Shown here: piece by piece, positions 6,349 to 7,473 of the stretch
How the letters are laid out: every line of letters begins with the position of its first letter
Position numbering within the stretch: the stretch's first letter is position 1
DNA from: an uncultured Odoribacter sp.
GTDB taxonomy: Bacteria > Bacteroidota > Bacteroidia > Bacteroidales > Marinifilaceae
NCBI GenBank assembly: GCA_905204385.1
Contig: CAJKZL010000141.1
Location: 1 to 7,473 of the forward strand
Direction: 5' to 3'
DNA length: 7,473 nucleotides
Made by a program: the position numbers and the translations under genes
Notes under the pieces: generated by a model
What the model was told of the DNA's origin: nothing
The model's database searches: none
Seen by the model: the letters and a program-made list of their open reading frames with translations, nothing else

Positions 6349-7473
6349 ATCGAAAGATTCCTGAAATATAATATTTACGACGTACCCGATGATCAGTTGT
6401 TCGATGCCGAAGGACATTTGCGCGAAGGGGTAAAGGTCAGGGAGTCTATACGCGAAGACCTGGATTGGTTCGACCCTTTGGTCCGGAAAGGATTTCGCCA
6501 AGAGTATAATCTGAGCGGAGGAGCGGTGCAGGAAAAGAGTGATTATCGTTTTTCCCTGGGGTATCTGAATGAGGAGGGCTATCTGACCAATGCCGGCTTT
6601 GACCGGCTGAACGCCCGTTTACAATTGAACCTCAAGCCTAAATCCTGGCTGGGCAGCGGATTGACGCTGGCTGGAAGCCATCAGAATCAAAATATTACCG
6701 ACGGTACGGGAAATGCCTATGTGAATGTGTACAATATATCCCGGTATGTAGCCCCGATCTATCCGGTGCATCTTCATGATCTGGCAACGGGCGGGTATAT
6801 CCTGAATCAGTCAGGAGAAAAGCAGTTTGACGATGGGACCGCTAATGAGCGACCGCAAAATGCCGGGCGTAATATCGTTTGGGAAAATAACTTGAACCGG
6901 AACAGACGGACCAATACGGTATTCAGCGGACAGGCCTATCTAAGCCTGGACTTACCGAAAGGGTTTCATTTGACGGTGAAGGGGGACCTTTATCTGGCCA
7001 ATCAGGACCGGAAAGCGTATTATAGTCCTGAAGTGGGCGACGGGGTTGGAGTTGGCAGGGCTTATCAATATCAATACCGCTTCAAGCGGTATGTCTTTCA
7101 GGAGCAATTGCGATGGCAGCGACAGTTGGGAAAACAGGAGGTGGAAGTATTGCTTGGACACGAAAACTTTAATTACAATTACCATTATACGGCTATGTCG
7201 AAAGCCGATCAGATATTACCGGACAATATCGCCATGAGCAATTTCTCCACTTTGAAGACTCTGACCGGCTACCCGAAGGACTATCGTACGGAGAGTTATC
7301 TGGGAACTGTCCGGTATAATTACGATCGACGATATTTTGCGGAAGCAGCTTTTCGCCGGGACGGTTCCTCCCGTTTCCATGCTGACCACCGCTGGGGAAA
7401 TTTCGGTAGTTTCGGTTTGGTATGGCTGCTGTCACAGGAACGGTTTGTCGAAAATTTATCCTGGATAGACTTG

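Larger units (their letters stand above)
5461..7473 (+). pseudogene. SusC/RagA-family TonB-linked outer-membrane receptor, interrupted by in-frame TAG; runs off right edge
   Basis: One reading frame from ATG 5461 to the edge is SusC-like throughout, broken only by TAG at 6346-6348. Before the stop are a signal peptide, a carboxypeptidase-regulatory-like domain, a TonB box region and the plug. After it, 375 codons of barrel continue without another stop or frameshift. Recognisable SusC landmarks there are YNIYDVPDDQLFDAEG, DWFDPLVRKGFRQEYNLS, FSLGYLNEEGYLTNAGFDR and, near the edge, DGSSRF at about residues 634-639 followed by RWGNFGSF. Family members are usually about 1000-1100 residues, so roughly the last third lies outside the window, with a SusD gene expected after it. 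An intact version would form a 22-strand TonB-dependent barrel importing a glycan or peptide together with SusD. The first in-frame ATG after the stop is at 7195, too late to restart a functional barrel. No STN domain is present, so FecA-like anti-sigma signalling is not indicated. Confidence 0.85.

Noticed and set aside
6088..6501. 137-codon minus-strand open frame spanning the amber codon
   Set aside because: Antisense to conserved SusC plug and barrel-start motifs on both sides of the stop; it does not explain the stop and shows no recognisable family.

Overview
The window looks like a chromosomal segment from a Bacteroidota, most likely a gut-type member of the order Bacteroidales. Three things point there: a SusC/RagA-type TonB-linked outer-membrane receptor gene, long hybrid sensor kinases, and an AT-rich intergenic region with a Bacteroides-type TAnnTTTG promoter element and no Shine-Dalgarno sequences. 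The genus cannot be fixed from this sequence.

Layout. Positions 1-2181 (minus strand) hold a second sensor kinase, open to the left edge: signal peptide, periplasmic-binding-protein-like sensor domain, one membrane helix and two PAS-like domains. Its catalytic part lies outside the window. Positions 2171-5263 (minus strand) hold a complete 1030-residue hybrid histidine kinase of the same architecture, ending in HisKA, HATPase and receiver domains. The two genes overlap by 11 bases and are evidently an old tandem duplication. Positions 5264-5460 are a 197-base AT-rich divergent intergenic region with a likely kinase promoter and inverted repeats. From 5461 to the right edge (plus strand) runs a SusC-like receptor gene. 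It has an in-frame amber TAG at 6346-6348, yet the same frame stays open and clearly SusC-like for 375 more codons to the edge.

How the parts could work together. The two kinases would sense a small molecule in the periplasm through their binding-protein-like domains and signal by phosphorelay. Neither visible part carries a DNA-binding domain, so the output regulator must be elsewhere. Divergence from a susC gene suggests, but does not prove, that the kinases control uptake of the ligand that this receptor (with a SusD partner expected beyond the right edge) would import. As read, the receptor is split by the stop codon and would not make a barrel, so the locus is either a freshly decayed uptake system, a strain-level or sequencing variant, or (less likely) dependent on amber readthrough.

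The main points for a second look are the amber codon in an otherwise intact receptor frame, the overlapping paralogous kinase pair, and the unusual His in the H-box of the complete kinase. I found no RNA genes, CRISPR arrays, insertion sequences or convincing terminators.
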